Assembly (NCBI RefSeq): GCF_018398335.1
Contig: NZ_JAHBRX010000001.1
Location: 806,001-870,000 of the forward strand
Length of the DNA stretch: 64,000 nt
Direction: 5' to 3'
From: Chelatococcus sp. HY11
GTDB lineage: Bacteria; Pseudomonadota; Alphaproteobacteria; Rhizobiales; Beijerinckiaceae
Made by a program: the position numbers and the translations under genes
In this document: positions 1 to 9,243 of the stretch, in pieces
How the letters are laid out: every line of letters starts with the position of its first letter
How positions within the stretch are numbered: position 1 is the first letter of the stretch
The notes under the pieces: model-generated
What the model was told of the DNA's origin: nothing
Databases searched by the model: none
Seen by the model: the letters and a program-made list of their open reading frames with translations, nothing else

Positions 1-747
1 GTGGTAGCCGCTGTCGCCCTCGAAGGAGACGACGGCATCGACCATGTGCTCGACGACGCGAGGACCCGCGATCTGGCCGTCCTTTGTGACGTGGCCCACC
101 AGGATGACGGTCGTGCCGGTGGTCTTGGCGAAGCGAATGAGCGCCTGCGCGCTGCCGCGGACCTGCGTCACGGTGCCGGGCGCCGCCTCGACGCTCGAGG
201 TCCACATGGTCTGGATCGAATCGATGATGGCGAGGCGTGGCACCGTCCCATGCGACAGGGTGGCGATGATGTCCTCGACATGGGTCTCGGCCGCGAGCTC
301 GACGGGCGCGTCGTTGAGGCCGAGCCGCTCCGCGCGCAGGCGCACCTGCGCGACCGCTTCTTCACCGGAGATATAGGCGACACGGTGGCCGGCTCGGGCC
401 ATGACAGCGCTGGCTTGGGTCAGCAGCGTGGACTTGCCGATGCCGGGATCTCCGCCGATGAGAATGACCGAGCCGGGCACGAAGCCGCCGCCGGTGACCC
501 GATCGAGCTCGCCGATCCCGGACGGCACCCGTGGCGCATCCATGCTGGAGCCCTGCAGACCCTCCAGCGGAAAGATGCGTCCCTTGCCGCGCGCCGCCGC
601 GCGGCTCGCGCCCGGAACGGGCACGGGCGGGCCGGAGGCTTCCTGCGCCAGCGTGTTCCAAGCCCCGCAAGCGTCGCACTTGCCCTGCCAGCGGTTGTAG
701 ACCGCGCCGCAGCTTTGGCAGATGTAGCTGACCGCCCCACGCGCCAC
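1..747 (-). CDS. radA: DNA repair protein RadA, 3' end cut by window edge
   Basis: RadA/Sms is a RecA-like ATPase that drives branch migration during recombinational repair. 249 codons are visible. An N-terminal four-cysteine zinc finger (C10, C13, C24, C27) is followed by a Walker A box GGDPGIGKSTLL with K105 and a Walker B strand reading LAIIDSIQTMW. The visible part ends in VSFEGDSGYH, just before the expected KNRFG motif and Lon-like C-terminal domain, which lie outside the window. The start is a GTG that shares its first base with the alr stop codon (TAGTG), so the two are translationally coupled. A long plus-strand frame over the same bases is only a shadow. Confidence 0.95.
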   Translation of the reverse strand, partial: MARGAVSYICQSCGAVYNRWQGKCDACGAWNTLAQEASGPPVPVPGASRAAARGKGRIFPLEGLQGSSMDAPRVPSGIGELDRVTGGGFVPGSVILIGGDPGIGKSTLLTQASAVMARAGHRVAYISGEEAVAQVRLRAERLGLNDAPVELAAETHVEDIIATLSHGTVPRLAIIDSIQTMWTSSVEAAPGTVTQVRGSAQALIRFAKTTGTTVILVGHVTKDGQIAGPRVVEHMVDAVVSFEGDSGYH

Positions 748-1904
748 TAGTCTTCCAGCCCCTTGTAGCGCCGCGCGAACCGGTGGCCGAGACTGGTGAG
801 GATTTCATAGCCGATCGTGCCGGCGCGCGCGCCGACCTCGTCGATGCTGATGCCGTCCCCTATGAAGGTGGCGTAGTCGCCCCGCTTCACCGCGTCCTCG
901 GCGAGCGCCGAGATATCGAGGGTGACGAGATCCATGGAGATTCGGCCGGCGATCGGGCATCGGATGCCACCGACGACAGCGTCGCCGCCGGGTTTCAGGT
1001 TGGTGCCGCTGAGGCTGCGCAGGAAGCCGTCGGCATAGCCGAGGCTCACCGTCGCGATCCGCCGACGCCCTTCCGCTGTCCAATGGCCGCTGTAGCCGAC
1101 GGTTTCCGCGTCCGGCACCGTCCGGATCTGGATGATCCTGGCCGCGAGCCGGACGACGGGCGCCATGGGATTGTCCCGCCCCGGGCGCGGATTGCCGCCA
1201 TAGAGCGCGTAGCCCGGGCGCAGTAGATCGTAATGCGGCCGCTCCGGCAGATAGATCCCTGACGAATTGCAGAGCGAGGCGGGGACGCCGGGAAGGAGGG
1301 CACGCGCGGCCTGGAACGCCTTGACCTGCCTGGCGTTGACCGGCAGCGCCGGAACCTCGGCGGATACCAGGTGGCTCATCACCAGCGTCGGCATGAAGGT
1401 TTCCATCAGCGTGGTCTCACTGACAAGCTTCGTCGCGCTGTCCAGCCGTAGGCCAAGCCTGTTCATGCCGGTATCAATATGGACCGCCGCGGCCAGTTTG
1501 CTCCCGACGGCGGCGCAATAGGCGCCCCATTCCTCGATTTCCTCGCGCGAACCGAGAACCGGTCGGGCGTTGATCGCGGCGAAATGCGCGGCGGTTCCCG
1601 GCAGGAGGCCGTTGAGCACGTAAAGGGTCGCGGCGCTGTTGACGGAGCGGAAGCGCTCGGCTTCGCTGAGATGGGCGACGAAGAACGTCGTGCAGCCCGC
1701 ATCCGTGAGCGCGCGCGCCGCCTGCTCCAGACCTATCCCGTAGGCATCGGCCTTGATGACCGCGGCGCATTCCGCGTCCGGCGCCTCTCCGGCGAGCGTG
1801 CGCCAGTTCTTCACAAGGGCTTTGAGGTCGATGGTCAGCAGGGCGCCGGCGTCTGGCTCACGGACACCGGCGAGGGAAGCATCGGGGAAAGCGGAAGCGG
1901 TCAC
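747..1904 (-). CDS. alr: Alanine racemase
   Basis: This PLP enzyme interconverts L- and D-alanine and supplies D-Ala for peptidoglycan. The protein has 385 residues, normal for Alr. The PLP lysine is K51 in the AVIKADAYG motif. The second catalytic base is Y271 in the ETVGYSGHW segment, the equivalent of the conserved Tyr of the C-terminal beta domain. The region after it (SLGYADGF, then GRISMDLVTLD) is also typical. The gene lies between dnaB, 48 bp upstream, and radA, whose start overlaps its stop by one base. Nothing distinguishes a catabolic DadX from a biosynthetic Alr by sequence, but the dnaB-alr-radA context favours the housekeeping enzyme. Confidence 0.95.
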   Translation of the reverse strand: MTASAFPDASLAGVREPDAGALLTIDLKALVKNWRTLAGEAPDAECAAVIKADAYGIGLEQAARALTDAGCTTFFVAHLSEAERFRSVNSAATLYVLNGLLPGTAAHFAAINARPVLGSREEIEEWGAYCAAVGSKLAAAVHIDTGMNRLGLRLDSATKLVSETTLMETFMPTLVMSHLVSAEVPALPVNARQVKAFQAARALLPGVPASLCNSSGIYLPERPHYDLLRPGYALYGGNPRPGRDNPMAPVVRLAARIIQIRTVPDAETVGYSGHWTAEGRRRIATVSLGYADGFLRSLSGTNLKPGGDAVVGGIRCPIAGRISMDLVTLDISALAEDAVKRGDYATFIGDGISIDEVGARAGTIGYEILTSLGHRFARRYKGLED

Positions 1905-1952
1905 AATGAGGGGAACCTCATCTCAGCGGATGTTGGCGCGGCGCGCCCACCG

Positions 1953-3440
1953 TCAGTATTGCTCAGGCAGGTGATCTTCCTGCGCCAGATTGCCGAAGCG
2001 GGTCACATCAGCCTGGAACGAGAGTTGGACCGTGCCGGTCGGACCATGGCGCTGCTTGCCGATGATCACTTCGGCCTTGCCGTGGGCCTGGTCCATCTCG
2101 GCCTGCCACTTGAAGTGCTCCTCGGTGCCCATCTTGGGCTCCTTGTTCTTGAGATAATATTCGTCACGATAGACGAACATGACCACGTCGGCATCCTGCT
2201 CGATTGAGCCCGATTCGCGCAGATCCGACAGTTGCGGCCGCTTGTCGTCGCGCGACTCGACCTGACGCGAGAGCTGCGACAGCGCCACGATCGGCACGGC
2301 GAGCTCCTTGGCCAGGGCCTTCATGCCGGTGGTGATCTCGGTGAGTTCCTGCACACGGTTTTCGCCCTTCTTGGACGAGCCGGAGAGAAGCTGCAGATAG
2401 TCCACCACGAGAAGATCAAGGCCACGCTGGCGCTTCAGGCGGCGCGCGCGGGCGGCGAGCTGGGCGATCGACAGGCCGCCCGTCTGGTCGATGTAGAACG
2501 GAATGGTCTGCATCTCACGCGCGACATCACTGATCTTGTAGAACTCATCCTCGCGGATGTCGCCGCGCCGGATCTTGTAGGAGGGAATGCCCGCCTGTTC
2601 GGCGATGATACGATTGGCGAGCTGCTCCGACGACATTTCCAGCGAGAAGAAGCCGACGATGCCGCCATTCATGGTCTTCACGGCGCCGTCGGGCTGCTTT
2701 TCGCCGCGATAGGCCTTGGCGATGTTGAAGGCTATGTTGGTGGCGAGCGAGGTCTTGCCCATGGCGGGGCGGCCGGCGAGGATGACGAGGTCCGACGGCT
2801 GCAGGCCGCCCATCATCCGGTCGAGATCGTGGAGCCCGGTGGCGAGGCCCGAAAGCTTGCCTTCCCGCTTGTAGGCGGCGGCCGCCACATCGACGGCGGC
2901 GGTCAGCGCCGTCGCGAAGTTCTGAAACCCGCCGTCGTAGCGCCCCGTCTCGGCCAGCTCGTAGAGGCGCCGCTCCGCTTCCTCGATCTGGTCGCGCGGC
3001 GAGACATCAACGGCCGAATCATAGGCCTCGTTGACCATGTCCTCGCCGATCTCGATCAGGCGGCGGCGGACGGCGAGGTCGTGGATGGTCCGGCCGTAGT
3101 CCTCGGCGTTGATGATAGTTGTGGCTTCGGCGGCAAGGCGCGCCAGATACTGCGGGATGGTGACGCCGCCGAGATCCTGATCGCCGAGGAAGGTCTTCAG
3201 GGTGATCGGCGTCGCGATCTTGCCGGCTTTGATGAGGCTGGTCGCGACTTCATAAATGCGCCGGTGCACCTCCTCCTGGAAGTGCTCCGCCTCAAGGAAG
3301 TCTGAGACGCGGAAATAGGCATCGTTGTTGACGAGAACGGCCCCGAGGAGCGCCTGCTCGGCATCGATGTTATGCGGCGCGAGGCGGAACTGTGCCTCAC
3401 TCACCGTCTCAAGCCGCGCTACCAGACTATTCACCGCCAC
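1953..3440 (-). CDS. dnaB: Replicative DNA helicase DnaB
   Basis: DnaB is the hexameric helicase that unwinds DNA at the replication fork and binds primase. The protein has 495 residues. The N-terminal helical domain starts near residue 20 with PHNIDAEQALLG. The RecA-like C-terminal domain carries Walker A GRPAMGKTS (K229), the Walker B strand LLVVDYLQLL, and the QLSRQVE and DLRESGSIEQDAD motifs. There is no intein, although dnaB is a frequent intein host. The C-terminus ends normally (FGNLAQEDHLPEQY). The 207 bp upstream, up to the end of cfa, is non-coding and probably holds the promoter, but I see no convincing -35/-10 pair. Confidence 0.97.
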   Translation of the reverse strand: MAVNSLVARLETVSEAQFRLAPHNIDAEQALLGAVLVNNDAYFRVSDFLEAEHFQEEVHRRIYEVATSLIKAGKIATPITLKTFLGDQDLGGVTIPQYLARLAAEATTIINAEDYGRTIHDLAVRRRLIEIGEDMVNEAYDSAVDVSPRDQIEEAERRLYELAETGRYDGGFQNFATALTAAVDVAAAAYKREGKLSGLATGLHDLDRMMGGLQPSDLVILAGRPAMGKTSLATNIAFNIAKAYRGEKQPDGAVKTMNGGIVGFFSLEMSSEQLANRIIAEQAGIPSYKIRRGDIREDEFYKISDVAREMQTIPFYIDQTGGLSIAQLAARARRLKRQRGLDLLVVDYLQLLSGSSKKGENRVQELTEITTGMKALAKELAVPIVALSQLSRQVESRDDKRPQLSDLRESGSIEQDADVVMFVYRDEYYLKNKEPKMGTEEHFKWQAEMDQAHGKAEVIIGKQRHGPTGTVQLSFQADVTRFGNLAQEDHLPEQY

Positions 3441-3647
3441 CTTACCGCCCTAACACGTGAGTCGCTTCGCTCACTCTAGCACGGACCAAGGGTCGGCCTA
3501 CGCGACGGCTGGGGAAGTCCCGCAACTCACTCGATTCACAACCAGCGGATAAATATTGTCCACTGTTGCCGGATTGCCCGTTGACTGTTCCACGCGCAAC
3601 CAGCGCGCCGACAGTGCGGCTCGTTCCGCGCTGGAGTCGACACCGAA

Positions 3648-4901
3648 TTATTCACCTGCGAGACGCAGGTCGCGAGGCTTGCCTTCCCGAGCGCGCAGGG
3701 CGTTCTCCCGGCGGGCGATATAGTCCCGGGTCAGAGGCACGCTTTCCTGTTGCTTGGCGAGCTGAACCTGGAAGACCATCATACCGTCGTGGCGGAAGGA
3801 CATCTCGGAACCGGCGAGATAGAAGTCCCACATGCGCAGGAAGCGCTCGTCATAGAGGGCTAGAACCTCCTCCCGGCGCGCGTGGAAACGCTGACGCCAA
3901 GCTTTCAGCGTCTCCGCGTAATGCAGGCGCAGGATCTCGATGTCCGTCACAACCAGGCCCGCCTTCTCGATGTGGGGCAGGACCTCCGAGAGGGCAGGGA
4001 TATAGCCACCTGGAAAAATATACTTGTCGATCCATGAGTTCGTGCTGCCGGGCGGCCCCATCCGTCCGATCGAGTGGATCACCGCCACACCATCGTCGGC
4101 CAGGCGATCCCGGACCGTTTCGAAATAGGCCTTATAATAGGGCACGCCCACATGCTCGAACATGCCGACGGAGATGATGCGATCGAAAGTCTCCGTCAGT
4201 GAGCGATAGTCCTGCAGGCGGAATTCGACCTGATTGCCGAGCCCGCCTTCCGTCGCCCGGTTGCGCGCGACCGCCAGCTGCTCCTGCGAAAGCGTGACGC
4301 CGGTCACCTTGGCGCCACAGCGCTCGGCGAGGTAGAGCCCGAGCCCACCCCAGCCGCAGCCGATATCGAGAACCTTCTGCCCCGGCTCCACCAGGAGCTT
4401 AGCTGCCAGATGTCTCTTCTTGGCCAATTGGGCATCATCGAGCGAATAGCCCGGTTCCTCGAAATAGGCGCAGGAATACTGCCTGTCCGAATCGAGGAAG
4501 AGCGCATAGAGCCTGCCATCGAGATCATAGTGATGGGCGACATTGCGTTGGGATCGCGACGCGATATTCCGCTGGGTGAATCCGCGACGCAGCCTGCGCC
4601 AGCCGCGGAGTAGCCTGACGGGGAGGGTCTCGCCGGTATCGCGGAGGTTGATCATCCCAAGGGCGATCAAATCCGCGATGTCACCGCGCTCCATCACAAG
4701 GCGGCCATCCATGTAGAGCTCGCCGAGCGCCGTGTCCGGATCAAGAATGAGGGCAATGGTGGCCCGCCTGTCAATCAGGCGCGCGTGGATGGGATCTCCC
4801 GTCCCATCGCCGAAAATCATGGGTTGGCCGTCTGCAATGGAGAGGGTGAGAGACCCTCGCTGAACAAGCCGACCAAGCAAAAATCGCAGTAATGCTTCCA
4901 T
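3648..4901 (-). CDS. cfa: Cyclopropane-fatty-acyl-phospholipid synthase family methyltransferase
   Basis: This SAM-dependent enzyme methylenates double bonds of membrane phospholipid acyl chains, typically in stationary phase or under acid stress. The protein has 417 residues, the usual size. An N-terminal lipid-binding-like region (1-110) precedes VAHHYDLDGRLYALFLD, a CFA hallmark. The SAM-binding glycine loop VLDIGCGWGG is at 177-186. The later blocks FDRIISVGMFEHVG, FPGGYIP and LRLHYAETLKAWRQRF are also diagnostic. It sits between rplI and dnaB but is separated from rplI by a strong terminator, so it has its own promoter. Related fatty-acid methyltransferases, such as those adding other one-carbon groups, cannot be excluded on sequence alone. 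Confidence 0.9.
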   Translation of the reverse strand: MEALLRFLLGRLVQRGSLTLSIADGQPMIFGDGTGDPIHARLIDRRATIALILDPDTALGELYMDGRLVMERGDIADLIALGMINLRDTGETLPVRLLRGWRRLRRGFTQRNIASRSQRNVAHHYDLDGRLYALFLDSDRQYSCAYFEEPGYSLDDAQLAKKRHLAAKLLVEPGQKVLDIGCGWGGLGLYLAERCGAKVTGVTLSQEQLAVARNRATEGGLGNQVEFRLQDYRSLTETFDRIISVGMFEHVGVPYYKAYFETVRDRLADDGVAVIHSIGRMGPPGSTNSWIDKYIFPGGYIPALSEVLPHIEKAGLVVTDIEILRLHYAETLKAWRQRFHARREEVLALYDERFLRMWDFYLAGSEMSFRHDGMMVFQVQLAKQQESVPLTRDYIARRENALRAREGKPRDLRLAGE

Positions 4902-4975
4902 TACTCGCCTCGTCGCACCAAAGCGTCGCCGTCGCGATCGCCGTGATCAGATAAGGGTAAGCTAAGAAGCAAAGC

Positions 4976-5010
4976 CAAAAAGCGCAACGGGTGCCAGCGG
5001 ACTGGCACCC
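4976..5010 (-). terminator. Intrinsic terminator after the rpsF-rpsR-rplI operon
   Basis: A perfect 9-bp stem GGGTGCCAG / CTGGCACCC with a 4-base loop lies at 4989-5010. Read on the minus strand it is followed within about 8 bases by a run of five Ts (GTTGCGCTTTTTGG). It lies 46 bp past the rplI stop codon and 88 bp before the cfa start, so it separates the two transcription units. Confidence 0.8.
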
Positions 5011-5055
5011 TTTACCTCAGCGCATGCCAAGCGCTTGTGTAGGATAACGAATTAC

Positions 5056-5619
5056 TTACTCGTCGTCGCCCGCGGCTTCGGCCAGGGCGGCGCCCACTTC
5101 GAGGCCGAGGTCATCGAGGTTGGTCTCCTCACGGGTCGTGACGCTTTCGCCACGGGCCTGGCGCTCGGCTTCCTCCGGGCTGCGGGCGACATTGACGGTG
5201 ATCGTCACTTCGACTTCCGGATGCAGCGTAACCGGCACGCTGTGCAGCCCAAGCGTCTTGATGGGTGCGTTCAGCACGATCTGCTGGCGGTTGGCGCTGA
5301 AGCCGGCGGCTGTGAGCACCTCGGCGATGTCGCGCGGCGAGACCGAGCCGTAGAGCACGCCGGATTCGCCTGCCTGGCGGACGATGAGCACGCTCTCACC
5401 ATCGAGCTTGGCGCCGACGGCTTCCGCCTCGGTCTTCAGCTCGAGGTTGCGGGCCTCGAGCTGGGCGCGCTGCGCCTCGAAGCGCGACGCATTGGCCTTC
5501 GTGGCGCGCAGGGCCTTGCCCTGGGGCAGGAGATAGTTGCGGGCATAGCCGTCGCGGACGCGAACGGTCTGGCCCATCTGGCCGAGCTTGGCGACGCGCT
5601 CGAGCAAAATAACTTCCAT
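5056..5619 (-). CDS. rplI: 50S ribosomal protein L9
   Basis: L9 binds domain V of 23S rRNA with its N-terminal domain and helps limit frameshifting. The protein has 187 residues, longer than the roughly 150 of E. coli L9. The N-terminal signature runs from [13 protein letters not shown] through [18 protein letters not shown], followed by the connecting helix (about 40-75) and the C-terminal domain with [13 protein letters not shown] 40-residue acidic C-terminal tail (ending AEAAGDDE) follows, as is common in Alphaproteobacteria. An AGGAGA-type ribosome site precedes the ATG. It is the last gene of the rpsF-rpsR-DUF2232-rplI operon. Confidence 0.97.
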   Translation of the reverse strand: MEVILLERVAKLGQMGQTVRVRDGYARNYLLPQGKALRATKANASRFEAQRAQLEARNLELKTEAEAVGAKLDGESVLIVRQAGESGVLYGSVSPRDIAEVLTAAGFSANRQQIVLNAPIKTLGLHSVPVTLHPEVEVTITVNVARSPEEAERQARGESVTTREETNLDDLGLEVGAALAEAAGDDE

Positions 5620-5670
5620 GTCAGTCTCCTTGTAGAACGTTTGAATGCTTTGGATCGAACGAAACGGGAC

Positions 5671-6645
5671 TTAAGGGGCGGAGCCCGCGATACCTGATCG
5701 GCGCGCCCGCAGTCCCATGAGCGTGTCGATGATTCCGAAAAGGGCGAGGATTGGCAGGATCCACACGAGGAAGATCACCAGAACTGCGTAGGTGAGGCCG
5801 AGAATGAACGGGCGCCCCGGCTTGCCGCGCGTGAGCGCATGCAGCGCCGCCAGTCCCTGCAGGGCATAGGCGCAAATAAGGGAGCCGACGAGGGCCGTGG
5901 CGATGAGGCCGATGAAGCCGCCGCCGACCACCGCAATCACCGCCGCGACGACGAGCGCCGGAAGCATCACGCGCGGCATCGCGGTATCGGCGATAGCGGG
6001 CCACGGTCGCGGCAGGCGCTGCGATATGGAGACGGTCTTCGCCGCGAGCCAGAGGTTCAGTGTCAGCATCAGGACGAAGGAGGCGGCCGCCAGCGGCGGA
6101 ACCGCCGTGATGATGGCGTCAACCAGATCATCCACAGCTATGCCGGATGGCAGGCCAAGCGCGTCGGGCGAGGGGGCCGGCTGTCCGCCGGGCGCGCTCT
6201 CCATCGTGAGAAACGCGCGGATGGCACGACCCATGGTTGCCTCGAAGTCGGCATAGCTGCCGCCGATCCCCCAGGCGCCCGCGAATGTGACGCCGGCGGC
6301 GATGCCGGCGGCCCAGGCGAGAACCCGCCCGATGGGATACCAAACAGGTCCGTTTTCGCCCGGACGGGCGAGCAGTGTGAGATAGCCGAGCCACCAGGCT
6401 GGCAGGCCGATGCCGATGGCGTAGGCGAGGCCGCTTGTCGGGGCGAAGATCACGGCGAGGCTCGCGGCGCCCGTGGCGACCGCAATGAGGCCAGCCCGGT
6501 GATTCCAGCCGAGCGCCGCTACGAGAATGGGCAGGGGAGCGATGTAGGACAGCAGCAGCGCCAGTACGGATCCGGAGATCACGACCGCGAAAAGCAGCGC
6601 CGATACGATGCCGGCGCCAATGCCGACCAGGAAAGCTGTAGCCAT
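5671..6645 (-). CDS. DUF2232 family integral membrane protein
   Basis: This is a polytopic inner-membrane protein of 324 residues with about eight hydrophobic segments and no identified biochemical function. It belongs by pattern and position to the DUF2232 family, typically encoded between rpsR and rplI in Alphaproteobacteria. The N-terminus ATAFLVGIGAGIVSALLFAV starts the first membrane span. An upstream TTG at 6696 would add 17 polar residues, but the ATG at 6645 places the start directly before the first span and has a weak GGGACAG ribosome site, so I prefer it. The C-terminus contains two more spans and a basic tail (LRARRSGIAGSAP). Confidence 0.75.
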   Translation of the reverse strand: MATAFLVGIGAGIVSALLFAVVISGSVLALLLSYIAPLPILVAALGWNHRAGLIAVATGAASLAVIFAPTSGLAYAIGIGLPAWWLGYLTLLARPGENGPVWYPIGRVLAWAAGIAAGVTFAGAWGIGGSYADFEATMGRAIRAFLTMESAPGGQPAPSPDALGLPSGIAVDDLVDAIITAVPPLAAASFVLMLTLNLWLAAKTVSISQRLPRPWPAIADTAMPRVMLPALVVAAVIAVVGGGFIGLIATALVGSLICAYALQGLAALHALTRGKPGRPFILGLTYAVLVIFLVWILPILALFGIIDTLMGLRARRSGIAGSAP

Positions 6646-6863
6646 CGTCTGCTGTCCCGCTGCGTCCTGCAGGGTTAGGGAAGGATCAAGGTCCAACCCA
6701 ACGGATTGTCCCCGGACAGGTCTGTTCGGGGCGATGTTTCACGACGAAGCCGGAGCATGAGGAGCCTTTGCAACAAGAGCCTTGCGTGACGTCGGCTCCG
6801 GCACCTCCGGCGGGCAGTCCACGGTCATGGCGATCGAGACGCCATGACCGGTCGAAACGTATC

Positions 6864-7106
6864 TTACTTGATCACGTAAGGCAGAAGGCCGAGGAAGCGT
6901 GCGCGCTTGATGGCCTGGGCCAGCTCACGCTGCTTCTTGGCCGAAACGGCCGTGATGCGCGAAGGAACGATCTTGCCGCGCTCGGAGATGTAGCGCGAGA
7001 GCAGACGCGTGTCCTTGTAGTCGATCTTCGGCGCATTGACGCCCGAGAACGGGCAGGTCTTGCGGCGGCGGAAGAACGGACGGCGGGGAGAAGATGTCGT
7101 GCTCAT
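6864..7106 (-). CDS. rpsR: 30S ribosomal protein S18
   Basis: S18 pairs with S6 on the platform of the small ribosomal subunit. The protein has 80 residues, standard length. The conserved block [17 protein letters not shown] is followed by [19 protein letters not shown] and the terminal basic region [14 protein letters not shown]. The single cysteine of the N-terminal region (KTCPF) is retained. It begins three bases after the rpsF stop codon, so the two partners are made in coupled fashion. Confidence 0.98.
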   Translation of the reverse strand: MSTTSSPRRPFFRRRKTCPFSGVNAPKIDYKDTRLLSRYISERGKIVPSRITAVSAKKQRELAQAIKRARFLGLLPYVIK

Positions 7107-7109
7107 GGA

Positions 7110-7577
7110 TCAAGCCTCGTCGGAAGCGTCGTCGTCATTGGAGCGTTCGCGGCGCGGGCCACGATCACCGCGATCACCGCGGTCTCCACGATCGAAGCGG
7201 CCACCGCCGCCCTCGCGATCGAAGCGGCCACCGCCTTCGCGACGATCATCGCGATCGCGCTTCTGCAGCATGACCGACTGGCCTTCCTCGAGCTCCTCGA
7301 CGCGCAGCGTCATGAAGCGCAGGACGTCTTCGCTCAAGCCCATCTGGCGCTCCATCTCGGCGACGGCGGCCGGGGGGGCATCGATGTTCAGGAGCGTGAA
7401 ATGCGCCTTGCGGTTCTTCTTGATCCGGAAGGCGAGGGACTTGACGCCCCACGGCTCGACCTTCGGAACCGAACCGCCGCCGGCTTCGATGATACCCTTG
7501 TACTGCTCGACAAGGGCCTCGACCTGCTGCGACGTTACATCCTGGCGCGCCAGGAAAACGTGCTCGTAAAGTGGCAT
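7110..7577 (-). CDS. rpsF: 30S ribosomal protein S6
   Basis: S6 is a ferredoxin-like ribosomal protein that forms a heterodimer with S18. The protein has 155 residues. The core (1-95) starts [14 protein letters not shown] and contains [21 protein letters not shown]. The remaining 50 residues are a low-complexity tail made of [21 protein letters not shown] and a final acidic stretch ([10 protein letters not shown]), encoded by visibly repetitive GATCG-rich DNA. Alphaproteobacterial S6 proteins often have such extensions, and the tail may vary between strains. It is the first gene of the operon. A possible autoregulatory leader lies just upstream. Confidence 0.97.
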   Translation of the reverse strand: MPLYEHVFLARQDVTSQQVEALVEQYKGIIEAGGGSVPKVEPWGVKSLAFRIKKNRKAHFTLLNIDAPPAAVAEMERQMGLSEDVLRFMTLRVEELEEGQSVMLQKRDRDDRREGGGRFDREGGGGRFDRGDRGDRGDRGPRRERSNDDDASDEA

Positions 7578-7902
7578 GACTGGCCTTTCTGTTCATCCCT
7601 CGCGTTGCCGCCGGCGCCAAGCCCTTCGAGCCTGCCAAGGCCCGAGCGGAATGTTCGAAGGCGGGAACACGGGACGCTGGGGCAATGCCCCTTGCATGGC
7701 CTCATTCAAGGCCACACCGTCCGTTCAGCCCCCGGCCAGGCGAACGCGAAGGCTGCTCGTTAGCGCATCAGGGTGGGAAACGCAAGCTGCGATCGCGGCG
7801 GTGGGCTGCCTGCGTCTCTTTCGCGAAGCACGGGTACACAGCCGCGCCTGCCCCCCAATCGCCTTGCATACCCGAGCCGGCCAGGCTCGGTGCGCTCCGG
7901 GG
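7578..7902. other. Intergenic region upstream of rpsF, 325 bp
   Basis: No coding frame here looks real. It holds the rpsF leader hairpin (7623-7661) and, near its other end, a 7-bp stem hairpin CCGAGCC / GGCTCGG at 7873-7891, placed just past the stop codon of the minus-strand TPR gene. That hairpin has no T-run, so it is at best a weak or Rho-assisted terminator. Confidence 0.6.
7623..7661 (-). promoter_or_regulatory. Candidate S6:S18 leader hairpin upstream of rpsF
   Basis: An inverted repeat, CCTTCGAG at 7623-7630 and TTCGAAGG at 7654-7661, can form an 8-bp stem (one G-U pair) closing a 23-base loop, starting 46 bases before the rpsF ATG. On the transcript strand the loop contains CCGCUCGGGCC. 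Many bacteria control rpsF-rpsR with a leader hairpin holding a CCG-containing loop that mimics the S18 site on 16S rRNA. Stem and position are seen directly; the identity as that motif is inference. Confidence 0.35.
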
Positions 7903-9024
7903 TCAACGCAGACGCTCGACCACCCGTGACGGAATGTCAGCCGATTTGCCGGCCGCCGCCATACGCTTGCGGAACTCGGCATAGCTTGCCCGCGCGTCCG
8001 CCGTTTCCCCGGCGGCATATTGGGCATCGCCGAGATTGAGATAGGCGATGGTCCGGTCGGGGGCGGCGTCCGTGATGTCCTTCAGCACCGCGATCGCGGG
8101 TGTCAGTTGGTTCGACTGGGCGAGGTAGAATCCGAAATCGTTGAACTGGCGGGCGAGCTTCAGGTCGCCGGCATCATTCGTGACGGGGTAGCTCGTCACC
8201 ACGAGGCCGAGCTCCTTATCCTCTATCGCGGCCTTCATGACAGTCGCCGCGCCGGCAGCGTCTCCATTCTTATAGAGCGTTTGCGCCTTCGCTGCCGCCG
8301 CATCGAGCTGCCGTATGAATCTTTGTCGATCGGGGGAGCCGCCGCTGAATCCGACGACAATCCGGCTGACGACCTTGTTGGGGTTTGTCGTGAGATCGGA
8401 GACCACCTCGATGATGAGATTGCCATCGATCTCGCGGCTCTCGCTGCGCACCGCGACGGCACGATGGCCGGTCACCTCGTAGTCGTAGTTCGTATATTCG
8501 ACCGCGCTGCCGAGAATGTGGGCGACCAGCCGGTTGTCCGGACCCACCGTCAAGGTCGTCTCGATGCCGTCATCGTTGAGGCGTTCCAGCGGCGCGAAGC
8601 TCTGCGTGTCCGGCTGGTAGATCCAGTAGAGCGCGTTCGTGTTGTTGGCCGCGATCTGCGTGGTGATGGAGAGATCGCCGAGCTTGTCGAAATTCATGTC
8701 GGCCGTGTCGAGGGTGAAGCCGTCGGGGAAATCGGCCGTGGCGATGGGAAATTCTCCGGCATCACGCTTGTTGATGCGCAGCCGCTGGGGCTGGCCACCG
8801 TCCGCGCGGGCGATCTCGAGCGCTGTCAGTTGCCGTTCCTGGCCACTCCCGGTGAAGACGAAGGTCAGCGCGAACTCTGGCTGGCCGGGGCCCGGCGAGA
8901 ATCGGCAGGGACGGCAGTCCTTGACAGGGGCCGCGAAGGGATCTGCGGCAAGGGTCGGGCCGGCGATCGCGGACAGCGCCAGGACTGATAAAGCTGCAAT
9001 TGATAAACCTGAAAGCCGCCCCAT
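7903..9024 (-). CDS. Exported protein with C-terminal TPR repeats, function unknown
   Basis: A Sec signal peptide (MGRLSGLSIAALSVLALS, cleavage after TLA-A) precedes a 373-residue protein. Residues about 30-230 form a beta-rich domain similar in layout to FG-GAP/VCBS-like regions: a DMNFDKLGDLSI segment, and CRPC near the mature N-terminus. From about 240 the protein becomes helical with TPR-like pairs, the clearest being RTIAYLNLGDAQYAAGETADARASY. I chose the ATG at 9024 because it starts directly at the signal peptide and has an AGAGGA ribosome site; the longer frame from 9072 adds 16 polar residues. It stands alone between the rpsF operon and pdxJ. I do not recognise a function. Confidence 0.7.
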   Translation of the reverse strand: MGRLSGLSIAALSVLALSAIAGPTLAADPFAAPVKDCRPCRFSPGPGQPEFALTFVFTGSGQERQLTALEIARADGGQPQRLRINKRDAGEFPIATADFPDGFTLDTADMNFDKLGDLSITTQIAANNTNALYWIYQPDTQSFAPLERLNDDGIETTLTVGPDNRLVAHILGSAVEYTNYDYEVTGHRAVAVRSESREIDGNLIIEVVSDLTTNPNKVVSRIVVGFSGGSPDRQRFIRQLDAAAAKAQTLYKNGDAAGAATVMKAAIEDKELGLVVTSYPVTNDAGDLKLARQFNDFGFYLAQSNQLTPAIAVLKDITDAAPDRTIAYLNLGDAQYAAGETADARASYAEFRKRMAAAGKSADIPSRVVERLR

Positions 9025-9243
9025 CGTCCGATGTCCTCTTGCCGTGATATATCGATCTGCTTCAGCGTCCACGCGAGGCTGAGCGGCTTCCGTATCGTTG
9101 CATCAGAGCCAGCGATGGTCCTCCGTCGGTTGAACCGCGGTTCAACCTTTGGCGTTCCCGTGCGACCGGGATAAACGTCTGAAGTGACGAGACTGGAGCG
9201 CGACAGATTCGTCCAAGCCTTCACGCGTGAGATCTATCGACCG

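Noticed and set aside
1-750. 249-codon plus-strand open frame
   Set aside because: It is the exact antisense of radA, whose zinc finger and Walker A are unmistakable on the minus strand.
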